A stretch of 64,000 nucleotides of DNA from an uncultured Sphingomonadaceae bacterium. Its GTDB lineage: Bacteria > Pseudomonadota > Alphaproteobacteria > Sphingomonadales > Sphingomonadaceae. Positions 30,377 through 38,614 of this stretch are shown here, one piece after another. Positions within the stretch are counted from its first letter, which is position 1. The number at the start of each line of letters is the position of its first letter. The notes below the pieces were generated by a model. The model ran no database searches, had not been told where the DNA came from, and was given only the letters and a program-made list of their open reading frames with translations. The stretch spans positions 102,526-166,525 of the forward strand of contig CAIQHF010000022.1 of assembly GCA_903871605.1 (NCBI GenBank). The letters run 5' to 3'. The position numbers were made by a program, and so were the translations under genes.

Positions 30377-31191
30377 CGCTCCCCCCTATCGCCTTCATCT
30401 AGCTTGTCCGGCGGTGAACCCTGCGCGATCGTCCACTCGCGACCGGTACGAGCCTGTAGTCTGGCAATGATCTTCGCACCGCGCTCAGCGAAAATCTCGT
30501 CGAGCGCGTCGACCAGCTTCGGCCATTCGTTCGATCCGCCAATGTAGACGCCCAGCCGCGTGCCCAGCGTGACGACGAAGCGACCATCCTCCTCGACGAT
30601 CTCCATCTCGTCGTTGACCGAATGATGCTCGTCGACGTGCGCGTAACGCTTGTTGCGCAGGTCGACGATCTCGTCATGCGCGGCGCGGAGCGGCTCGGGC
30701 AGCGCATTGCGCGCAAAGCCGCTGCCACCGCCGCCTGTGTAGAGGCGGACATAGGTGGCGAGGAACGCCGTCGTCAGCATATCGAGATCGAGCAGCGCCT
30801 CCATGTCCGCCTTGAAGCGGTACTTGGCCAAGCGATCGCGCACGTGCCGAAGCACGACGACGTGATAGTAGGAGAGGGATAGCCGTGAGAGCTGCTTTAG
30901 CTCGTTGTCGGCCAGAGCGAGGACACGCCGCCCCTCCTCGGCTCGGGCTTGCAACGCGACCCGCCATTCCGTGGGAAGGTACTGCATCGCCTCCTCCGGA
31001 ACCTGGTAGTAGTCCTGTCCTTCCTCGTCCGCATCATCTAGGTCCGAGCCGACGCTCGGTTCTGTCTCGCTGAGAGGAACCAAGAATCCCACGGCGTCGG
31101 GAGCATCGGCGCGAGCAACCGCCTGCGCGCGCATTGCCTGTCTTGCTCCAACTTTCGGATCATGCTCGTCCATAGCGCGAACGTGCCTCAA
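30373..31191 (-). CDS. Uncharacterised protein with possible HEPN-like motif; ATGA overlap with the TrlF-type ATPase gene
   Basis: Helical; HDEIVDLRNKRYAHVDEHHSV contains RNxxxxH (R-x5-H) as in HEPN ribonucleases; alternative start MDEHDPK at 31173. Confidence 0.6.
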   Translation of the reverse strand: MRHVRAMDEHDPKVGARQAMRAQAVARADAPDAVGFLVPLSETEPSVGSDLDDADEEGQDYYQVPEEAMQYLPTEWRVALQARAEEGRRVLALADNELKQLSRLSLSYYHVVVLRHVRDRLAKYRFKADMEALLDLDMLTTAFLATYVRLYTGGGGSGFARNALPEPLRAAHDEIVDLRNKRYAHVDEHHSVNDEMEIVEEDGRFVVTLGTRLGVYIGGSNEWPKLVDALDEIFAERGAKIIARLQARTGREWTIAQGSPPDKLDEGDRGER

Positions 31192-31336
31192 AAGTCCTGT
31201 CGGTCCAAGTCACTCCGCATCGATCCGCGGGTGGGCCAAAGGTCGTCACCGGCCTAAGCTGCGGTCAGACGTTTATTGAAATAGCTCAACGGTAGCCCGA
31301 TATTTAGAACAATCTAGCAACAAGGGAGGACGTCGT

Positions 31337-32050
31337 ATGGCGCAATGTACAGCGCCCCGAGAAGGCCATCGAACGGCAAGCGCGGCTGCCAATTGCCCCG
31401 CATGCCGGCATAAGAGCCGTTACGGTGGAAGCTATGGGGGTGGGTATGGCGGCGGCTATGGTGGCGGGTACAGCCCGTCCCCGTCCCCGTCCCCGTCGTA
31501 CCGAGCATCGTCTGGGCGTGGGGCGAGCACCGTGAAGGCGAAATGGTCTAAGCCAGCCTCGACCGTCTATTACACACCGGTCGAGGCCAGAGCGCTCGAG
31601 CCGATCCGTGAGACGGTCGAGAAACGCGCACCACTCCCCGATGTCCGCGAGCTCTTCCTGTGCCATGCTTGGGCTGACCGACTGGATGACGCGACCAAGC
31701 TCTATAACCTCCTGATCGCGCGCAGCGTATCGGTCTGGTTCAGCGAGAAGGACATCCCCCTCGGATCGTCCTTCCTTCGTGAAATCGATCGCGGTCTCGC
31801 CAAGTCACGCGTCGGCATCGTCCTGGTCACACCCGCGCTGCTCACGCGCCTCCCGTCCGGCGGTGTTGCCGACCGGGAGCTTTCCGCGCTGCTCGCAACC
31901 GACCAGCTCGTACCTATCGTTCACAACACTACCTATGACGCCTTGCGCATGGTCAGTCCGCTGCTCGCATCGCGCAACGGCCTCTCGACGGAAGACGACT
32001 CTTTGGAGATCGTCGCGGATAAGTTGGCTGAGCTGGTGAAAACGTCCTGA
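31337..32050 (+). CDS. TIR domain protein with Cys-rich N-terminus and Gly/Tyr + Ser/Pro low-complexity linker
   Basis: RELFLCHAWADRLDDATKLYNLLIARSVSVWFSEKDIPLGSSFLREIDRGLAKSRVGIVLVTPALL; N-term MAQCTAPREGHRTASAAANCPACR. Confidence 0.85.
   Translation: MAQCTAPREGHRTASAAANCPACRHKSRYGGSYGGGYGGGYGGGYSPSPSPSPSYRASSGRGASTVKAKWSKPASTVYYTPVEARALEPIRETVEKRAPLPDVRELFLCHAWADRLDDATKLYNLLIARSVSVWFSEKDIPLGSSFLREIDRGLAKSRVGIVLVTPALLTRLPSGGVADRELSALLATDQLVPIVHNTTYDALRMVSPLLASRNGLSTEDDSLEIVADKLAELVKTS
31424..31500 (+). repeat. In-frame tandem low-complexity repeats (Gly-Tyr and Ser-Pro codons)
   Basis: tatgggggtgggtatggcggcggctatggtggcgggtac then ccgtccccgtccccgtccccgtc, encoding GGYGGGYGGGYGGGYSPSPSPSPS. 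Confidence 0.8.
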
Positions 32051-32396
32051 AAGGTCAGCGGGCGCGAACGGCAAGCCGATCCGCGCAGCCGAGTGCAGTA
32101 CGGATCGGGGCCAGCGTCCAATCTTCGACGAGTGCCGCAGCACGCAGGAGTACCGTTCACTCGCCACCATATCCACAGCCAATAGGCGTCCGAGCCCCGG
32201 CCCGGCTACATGAACGAATGGCAGGTTATTCAGGTGGCTACACAAAAGCGGACAGGCCGCTCTCCACCAGAATCAACGTGAAAGCAGCCTGTCTACTCAT
32301 CGCCAGAATCAGCGTTCTCGCAGGCGTTTTCTGACGCCCGTTCTGAGATGCCGGTCGCCGAGTTTCAAAATCAAAGCTAGGCTGCGGGCGTTCCCT

Positions 32397-33479
32397 TCAG
32401 GCCCGATAGCCGAGGAATGCCTCGATCCATCCTGAAACGGCATCGATCGGGTAGTGATCAGAGGCGTCGCCGATGACGATCTCCGTCAAGCTGTGCCCGG
32501 CAAGCGCGGTCGGCTGAAACGCACCGAATAGCCACGTCTTTCGGTCATGCGCGAAGGAGCGGTGCCGTTCGGCCAACTCCGCAGGCGAGCCCGGCATCCA
32601 GATTTGAAACGCGTTTGTACGTGGTATTGGCGGTTGCAAGATTAAGCCGGGAACGCCGTTGAGCGCACTTGCCAGGGCCCGGGCGCGCTCGACATATTCC
32701 GCCATTCGCGGGAACTGCGTGTCGATCCCGATCAACGCGGAGATGGCCTGCGGGTACGCCGTGTAGAGATCACCGCCGTAGCGCGTCTTCCAGGGCGCCA
32801 GCGACGCGATGAACTCGCTCGACGCTGCGACAAGTGCGCCGCCGAGGCCGCCCAACCCCTTGTAGAACGAAACGTAGACACTGTCCGCGAGGGCCGCCAG
32901 CTCATCGAGCGGGACGGCGTACCCGGCCGCAGCCTCCCAGATCCGCGCACCATCGAAGTGGAGTGGAATGTGCGCATCGCGGCACCACCGCGAGATCGCG
33001 ACGAGCTCATCATAATCAGGCAGCATATATCCGGCGCGCCGGAGCGGCAGCTCGACCACCACCGCGGCCAGCGGCTCAGTCACACGTTGCAGCTCATCAA
33101 TCCCGAACGGCGCGTGGCGGCCGAGCCTGACCGCATTCAGATTGCCGACCCGCTCGATCGCGTTGCGTTCGTCCAGATCGAGGTGGCTCATCGGATGCAC
33201 CACGACGTTGCGGGTGCCACGCGCTTCGGCATAGGCGTTGAGTGCACAGAGCTGCGCCGTGACGCCCTTGATGAAGAAGCGCCCGGCCGGTTTGCCAAGC
33301 AAGTCGATCGTACGCCGCTCGAGCAGCTCGACTGCACCACCCCCGCCGTAGACATCGGCGTGCGCCTCAGCGGCTGGATGCGCCGCGAGCCTCTGCAGCG
33401 TCGTGCGTGGATCGACAGGAAGATGGTGCGAGAGGAAGCGGGTGCAACCCGCCTTTGCCGCGTGATCTGCCTCGGTCAT
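32397..33479 (-). CDS. Threonine aldolase / beta-eliminating lyase family PLP enzyme
   Basis: YGGGGAVELLERR, HPMSHLDLDERNA, LHFDGARIWEAAAGY, DSVYVSFYKGLGGLGGALVA (PLP Lys). Confidence 0.85.
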   Translation of the reverse strand: MTEADHAAKAGCTRFLSHHLPVDPRTTLQRLAAHPAAEAHADVYGGGGAVELLERRTIDLLGKPAGRFFIKGVTAQLCALNAYAEARGTRNVVVHPMSHLDLDERNAIERVGNLNAVRLGRHAPFGIDELQRVTEPLAAVVVELPLRRAGYMLPDYDELVAISRWCRDAHIPLHFDGARIWEAAAGYAVPLDELAALADSVYVSFYKGLGGLGGALVAASSEFIASLAPWKTRYGGDLYTAYPQAISALIGIDTQFPRMAEYVERARALASALNGVPGLILQPPIPRTNAFQIWMPGSPAELAERHRSFAHDRKTWLFGAFQPTALAGHSLTEIVIGDASDHYPIDAVSGWIEAFLGYRA

Positions 33480-33486
33480 GGCCGCC

Positions 33487-34734
33487 TCATTGGGCCGCCA
33501 ATTCGGCCAGGACTTCGATCAGGCGATCCACCTCGGCGGCGGTATTATAGTGGCATAGCCCCACCCGAACGAGACCGCCGCTCGCGTCGAGTCCCAAGCG
33601 TCGGACAGTTTCGACCGCATAGAAATGTCCGGCCCATGCATTGATGCCGCGCGTGCCGAGATGCGCTGCAACCGCGGCAGGCGCGTGACCGGCAAGCGTG
33701 AATGCAAAGGTCGGCACGCGACGCTCGGCACGCTGTGGGCCATATAGACGCAGGCCGGCAATCGACGACAGGCCTTCCATCAGCTGGCTCATCAATTCGG
33801 TCTCGTAATGCGTGCAGGCGATCATGGCCGCACGCAGCGCCGCGCGGCGTTCGAAGGGGGCGGCCGCGGCTTCGCGTCCGAGCCAGGCAAGATAGTCGAT
33901 CGTCCCGATCAGACCTGCCTGCGCCTCGAACGACGGCGTGCCCGTCTCGAAGCGCAGCGCCGCGGGACGATCGGCTGCCGGTCGCACCTTATAAGCCGCA
34001 ATCTCCTCCATCCGATCAGTGCGTCCCCACAACACGCCCATATGCGGCCCGAAGAATTTATAGGGTGAGCAGGCGAGGAAATCGCAGCCCAGCGCCGCGA
34101 CGTCGGTCGGCACGTGCGGCACCGATTGCACCGCGTCGACGAAGGTCAGCGCATCGCTGCCGCGCCGGACGATCCCGGTGATCGCCGCGGCGTCGTTGAG
34201 CGTTCCCAGCGCGTTGCTCGCGCCGCCGAACGCGACGAGCCGCGTCCGCGGCGACAGCATGCCCGCGAGATCGTCGATCCGCAGTTCGCCCGTGTCGACG
34301 TCGATATCGAGCCAGCGCACCGCTGCGCCGCGATCGCGCGCGGCGAGCACCCAGGGCGTGACGTTGGCATCGTGATCGAGCCGGGTCAGCACGATCTCGT
34401 CGCCCGCCTGCCACGATTGCGACAGGGCGCGTGACAGCGCGAAGGTGAGCGACGTCATGTTCGGGCCGAAGCCGATCTCGTCGGCCTGTCCGCCGATCAG
34501 GTCGGCGGCGGCCGCGTGCGCCTCGCGGCTGAGCGTGCCGCATTCGATCGAGATCGCGAACGGTCCGCCGAGATTGCCCGTGCCCGTACGCATATGTGCG
34601 CTCATCGCGTCGATCGCCTCGGCGCAAACCTGGGTCCCGCCGGGCGCATCGAAATAGATGCGCGGCCGCCCCGCGTCGGTGACGGTGAGCGCGGGGAAGC
34701 GCGCGCGGACCGCGTCGATCGGGAACGTCATCAA
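33487..34734 (-). CDS. Cysteine desulfurase-like / class V aminotransferase family PLP enzyme
   Basis: YFDAPGGTQVCAEAIDAMSAHM; TFVDAVQSVPHVPTDVAALGCDFLACSPYKFFGPHMGVLWGR (PLP Lys); RVGLCHYNTAAEVDRLIEVL. Confidence 0.9.
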   Translation of the reverse strand: MMTFPIDAVRARFPALTVTDAGRPRIYFDAPGGTQVCAEAIDAMSAHMRTGTGNLGGPFAISIECGTLSREAHAAAADLIGGQADEIGFGPNMTSLTFALSRALSQSWQAGDEIVLTRLDHDANVTPWVLAARDRGAAVRWLDIDVDTGELRIDDLAGMLSPRTRLVAFGGASNALGTLNDAAAITGIVRRGSDALTFVDAVQSVPHVPTDVAALGCDFLACSPYKFFGPHMGVLWGRTDRMEEIAAYKVRPAADRPAALRFETGTPSFEAQAGLIGTIDYLAWLGREAAAAPFERRAALRAAMIACTHYETELMSQLMEGLSSIAGLRLYGPQRAERRVPTFAFTLAGHAPAAVAAHLGTRGINAWAGHFYAVETVRRLGLDASGGLVRVGLCHYNTAAEVDRLIEVLAELAAQ

Positions 34735-36218
34735 TATTCGCCGTACCGGCCGCGTACGGACTGGATCAGCTTCGCGCTGTCGTAGCCGACGCCGTCCTTG
34801 AAGGTAACCTCGACATGTTCGATGTCGGCGATCCGCGCTGCCGGGTTGCCGTTCACGACGATCAGATCCGCGTCCTTGCCGGGCGCGATCGTGCCGATGC
34901 GATCCGCGAGACCGAGAAAGGTCGCGCCGTTGAGCGTGGAGATCTGGATCGCCTCTATCGGCGTGAAGCCGGCATCGACCAGAAGCTCGACCTCGCGCTG
35001 GTCGCCATACCCCGGCACCACGCCGCCATTGCCGGTCGGGTCGGGCCCGGCGAGCAGCAGCCCGCCTGCCGCCACGAACTGGCGCTCAAGCCCGAGATCG
35101 TTGACATAGGCTTTCTCGAAGAGCGGATTAGGATGCAGGGCGCGGGCATTGCGCGCGTAGAGATACGCCTCGCGCGCTTCCGGCGTCATCGCCTCCATGG
35201 CGCGTGGTTGCAACGGCGCGCGCGCCGGGATTGACTGTTCGAACACCGGCAGCGTCGAGGTGAGCGCAACGTGATGGCGGACCAGCAACGCGATCAGGGC
35301 GGTGGCGTCTGGGCCGCCCGGCGTCATTCCCGCGAGCGTCGGCGTGCCGGTGCCGTCGGAGCAGCGATCGGGCTGCTTGCCCGGATCGTTCTGCGTGTTG
35401 ACGAAGAAGCCGTGCTCGAGATTGTCGATGCCAAGCGCGGCCGCCTCCGGATAGGTGACCGCGCAGAGGTGGCCGGTGATCTTGAGGCCGCGGCGATGCG
35501 CCTCGGCGATCGCGGCGCCAAGCTCGGCGCGCGTGATGTTCATATACGCCTTGAACGAGGTGGCACCCTGGTCCGCCCAGAAAGCGACCGTGCGGCGCGC
35601 ATCCTCCGCGTCGCGCAGCTGGTGCATCTGGATAAAAGGGCTGTTCGCGCCTTCGAGATAGGGCCCCGTCACGTCGACATGCGGGCCGGGGATGGCACCG
35701 GCATCGATCTGCCGTTTGAGATTGAGGTCGGTATAGGGCTCGACGCTTCCGGTGGTCCGCAGCGTGGTGACGCCCGCTGCCAGATAGAGCCGGGGCGAGG
35801 TGAAGGTCATTTGCGGCACGACCAGCGGCGGCTCGCTATGGCCCTGCGCATCGAGATCGGGGCGGCCGATATAATACATGTGGTCGTGCATGCCGACGAG
35901 GCCGGGCAGGATCGTGCGTCCGGTCATGTCGATTATCTTGACGCCCACGGGGATGGGCGCCGTTGCCGACTGTACGGCGGCGATCCGCGCGCCATCGAGC
36001 AGAACGACCATGTCCTCCTGCGGTGCGGCGCCGGTGCCGTCGATCAGGCGAACATGGGTCAGAGCGATCCGTCCGGCCGGAACGCGGACATAGGGCTGGA
36101 CCGCGGCGCCGGGCGCCGTCGGCGGGGGGAGTACGATCGCCGCGAACGGCGCCGCCTGCGCCGACGTCCACGCAGACATCGCCAGCGCTGCCGCGATCAG
36201 ACCTCGTGCCGCCATCAT
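34731..36218 (-). CDS. Amidohydrolase family protein with signal peptide
   Basis: ALTHVRLIDGTGAAPQEDMVVLLDGARI; ILPGLVGMHDHMYYIGRPDL; LGLADRIGTIAPGKDADLIVVNGNP. Confidence 0.92.
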   Translation of the reverse strand: MMAARGLIAAALAMSAWTSAQAAPFAAIVLPPPTAPGAAVQPYVRVPAGRIALTHVRLIDGTGAAPQEDMVVLLDGARIAAVQSATAPIPVGVKIIDMTGRTILPGLVGMHDHMYYIGRPDLDAQGHSEPPLVVPQMTFTSPRLYLAAGVTTLRTTGSVEPYTDLNLKRQIDAGAIPGPHVDVTGPYLEGANSPFIQMHQLRDAEDARRTVAFWADQGATSFKAYMNITRAELGAAIAEAHRRGLKITGHLCAVTYPEAAALGIDNLEHGFFVNTQNDPGKQPDRCSDGTGTPTLAGMTPGGPDATALIALLVRHHVALTSTLPVFEQSIPARAPLQPRAMEAMTPEAREAYLYARNARALHPNPLFEKAYVNDLGLERQFVAAGGLLLAGPDPTGNGGVVPGYGDQREVELLVDAGFTPIEAIQISTLNGATFLGLADRIGTIAPGKDADLIVVNGNPAARIADIEHVEVTFKDGVGYDSAKLIQSVRGRYGEY

Positions 36219-36277
36219 TTTTTTCTCCCGTTCGCAAAGCCTTGCCGCGGCGTATCACTTTGGGCAGCTTGCCGAAC

Positions 36278-37792
36278 ATGCTCAAGTCATTCCGTATCGC
36301 CGCTCCGCTTTCCCTGCTGCTGCTGATCGCCGCGGCGCGGTCGCAACCGACAGATCCTGACACGCGCGCATGGTGGGCGACGACCGCTGCGCTCTCGGGC
36401 GACGCGATGCAGGGCCGCGACACCGGCTCGGCCGCGTACGAGCGCGCCGCCAAGATCGTCGCGCAGCGGCTTGCGGCCGCCGGGCTGAAGCCGGCGGGCG
36501 AGAACGGCAGCTACTTCCAGCGCGTGCCGATGCAGGAGCTGCGCGTCGAGCGCGCGACGCTGAGCGTCGGGGACCGGCCGCTCCGTTTCCTGTACGACAT
36601 CATGGCAAACCCGTTTCCCGGCATGCCGCAGCGGCTCGACGCACCGCTCGCCTATCGCGGCTATTGCGCGGCGGACACGCTGGGTGACGTGCACGGCAAG
36701 GTGGTGATCTGCCACGGCACCCATCGCGCCGGGTTGCCCTCCGACGCCGAGCGTGTCGCGGCCGTCAAAGCCGGCGGCGCGGCGGCGCTTGTCACGATCG
36801 CGGACCCGGGCTTTACGGTGGAGCCGCCGCGCTGGCCGTTCGCCTATGCGCGGACCGTCTGGTTGCAGGGCAGCCCGCCGGATACCACCGGCCCGGTCCG
36901 CTTCACGCTCAACGCCGATGCCTTGGGCACGATGATCGCGGGGAGCGGCCGCGACGCGGCGGCGCTCGTCGCGGCCGGTGCTGCGGGCACGCCGCTGCCG
37001 TCGTTCGATCCGCCGGGGCGGCTCCACGCCGATTTCAAGCTTATGCAACGGCCGATCAGCGCGCCGAACGTCCTGGCGCTTCTGCCGGGCAGCGATCCGG
37101 CGCTCGCATCGCAGACGATCGTGCTGTCCGCGCACCTCGACGGCTACGGTCCGGGCGAACCCGTCAACGGCGATGGCCTCTACAATGGCACGCTCGACGA
37201 TGCCGCCTATGTCGCGCTTCTGATCCGACTTGCGGAGCGGCGAGCGGGGGCCGGCTTTCACCGCCCGGTGCTGTTCGCCGCCTTCACCGGCGAAGAGAAG
37301 GGCCTGCTCGGCGCGCGTTGGTTCGTCGCGCATCCGACGCTTCCGAAAGCGGATATCGCCGCCGACATCAATCTCGACCAGCTCCGTCCGATCTTTCCAC
37401 TGCGGCTGCTGACCGTCCACGCGCTGGGCGATACGACGCTCGGTGAGGACGCGCGCGTGGTAGCCGGCGCGATGCGGATCGCGGTGCAGCCCGATCCGGA
37501 GCCCGAGCGCAACCTGCTGCGCCGCGCGGATCAGTGGCCGTTCCTCCAGGCGGGCATCCCGGCCACCGCATTCGTGTTCGGCTATCGGCCCGGCACACAA
37601 AGCGAGCTTGTCTACCGGCAATGGTACCGAACGGGCTATCACAGACCGCAGGACGATCTCGCCCAGCCGATCGACTGGCAGGCGGCGGCAGACTTCAATC
37701 ATTTCTTCTACGATCTTGCGGCGCGCGTCGCGGACCAGAAGCGGGCGCCAGCCTGGAAGCCTGACAGCGCCCTGCGTCCGACCCGCCCCTAA
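36278..37792 (+). CDS. M28 family metallopeptidase with signal peptide
   Basis: MLKSFRIAAPLSLLLLIAAARSQ leader; IVLSAHLDGYGPG, YNGTLDDAA, AAFTGEEKGLLGARWFV metal-binding motifs. Confidence 0.9.
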   Translation: MLKSFRIAAPLSLLLLIAAARSQPTDPDTRAWWATTAALSGDAMQGRDTGSAAYERAAKIVAQRLAAAGLKPAGENGSYFQRVPMQELRVERATLSVGDRPLRFLYDIMANPFPGMPQRLDAPLAYRGYCAADTLGDVHGKVVICHGTHRAGLPSDAERVAAVKAGGAAALVTIADPGFTVEPPRWPFAYARTVWLQGSPPDTTGPVRFTLNADALGTMIAGSGRDAAALVAAGAAGTPLPSFDPPGRLHADFKLMQRPISAPNVLALLPGSDPALASQTIVLSAHLDGYGPGEPVNGDGLYNGTLDDAAYVALLIRLAERRAGAGFHRPVLFAAFTGEEKGLLGARWFVAHPTLPKADIAADINLDQLRPIFPLRLLTVHALGDTTLGEDARVVAGAMRIAVQPDPEPERNLLRRADQWPFLQAGIPATAFVFGYRPGTQSELVYRQWYRTGYHRPQDDLAQPIDWQAAADFNHFFYDLAARVADQKRAPAWKPDSALRPTRP

Positions 37793-37849
37793 CCCACCAA
37801 GTCAGTCCGCGCGCGGCGGCAACGCCGCGCGGTCATCTCAATGGTCAAA

Positions 37850-37869
37850 GGCCGGCGTTCCCGCCGGCC
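37850..37869 (-). terminator. Intrinsic terminator downstream of mucR-like gene
   Basis: ggccggcg-ttcc-cgccggcc perfect 8-bp stem; followed on - strand by TTTGACC. Confidence 0.55.
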
Positions 37870-37877
37870 CCTAGCAT

Positions 37878-38441
37878 TCACCCCTCGACGGTCTCGCCCA
37901 CGGGCACGGCGGCGGTCGCTGCGGCCTTGGGGGGGCGGCCACGCTTCTTGGGCTGAGCCACGACATTGTCCTCGACGGCAGTCACGGCCTTCTTGGCGGT
38001 CTTCTTGACCGCCTTCGTGACGGTGGCCACCGCCGGCGCAGCGATCTCCGTCACCTTCTTGCGGCCGAGACCGATCGCCTGGGCAAGACCGCGGCGCTGC
38101 TCGGCATAGGCCGGCGCCACCATCGGATAATCGCGCGGCAGATCCCATTTCGCGCGGTACTGCTCGGGCGTCATGTCGTAATTGGTGCGCAGATAGCGCT
38201 TGAGCATCTTGAGCTTTTTGCCGTCCTCGAGGCAGACGATATAATCCTGCTTGATCGACGAGCGAACCGATACCGCAGGCTCTGCTTTGATGGGCTCGAC
38301 GGCAGCCGGGGTCTCAGCGTTGGTCAGCGCGGTGAAGACGTTCTGGATCAGCGCCGACACGTCGGCCGCTGCGGTGTTGTTGTTGCTGACATGCGCGGAA
38401 ACAATATCAGCGGTCAGCTCGATGAGACGGCTATCGGTCAA
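37878..38441 (-). CDS. MucR/Ros family transcriptional regulator with C-terminal Lys/Ala-rich tail and AT-hook-like motif
   Basis: SSIKQDYIVCLEDGKKLKMLKRYLRTNYDMTPEQYRAKWDLPRDYPMVAPAYAEQRRGLAQAIGLGRK; C-term KKRGRPPKAA. Confidence 0.92.
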   Translation of the reverse strand: MTDSRLIELTADIVSAHVSNNNTAAADVSALIQNVFTALTNAETPAAVEPIKAEPAVSVRSSIKQDYIVCLEDGKKLKMLKRYLRTNYDMTPEQYRAKWDLPRDYPMVAPAYAEQRRGLAQAIGLGRKKVTEIAAPAVATVTKAVKKTAKKAVTAVEDNVVAQPKKRGRPPKAAATAAVPVGETVEG

Positions 38442-38614
38442 AGGGGCGTGTCCTTACTTGGGGGGGTGGGGCGCCAATACGCCGATCCTGACATATGTCC
38501 ATAACGGATATAGTCTTAGGGATGTCGAAACTCTCCTGTCTATCGACAGCTCCATCCACAGGATTTTAGAACATCATCTGTGTGGTCGTTGTGCCGCACG
38601 ATCTTGGACGCGTC

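Noticed and set aside
30622-30882. + strand ORF antisense to the HEPN-like gene as a possible antitoxin
   Set aside because: Entirely within the coding region of 30373-31191 and without RBS or family resemblance; treated as a shadow ORF.
31420-31500. Short tandem repeats considered as a CRISPR or intergenic repeat
   Set aside because: They lie in frame inside the TIR gene and encode Gly-Tyr and Ser-Pro repeats; no spacers.
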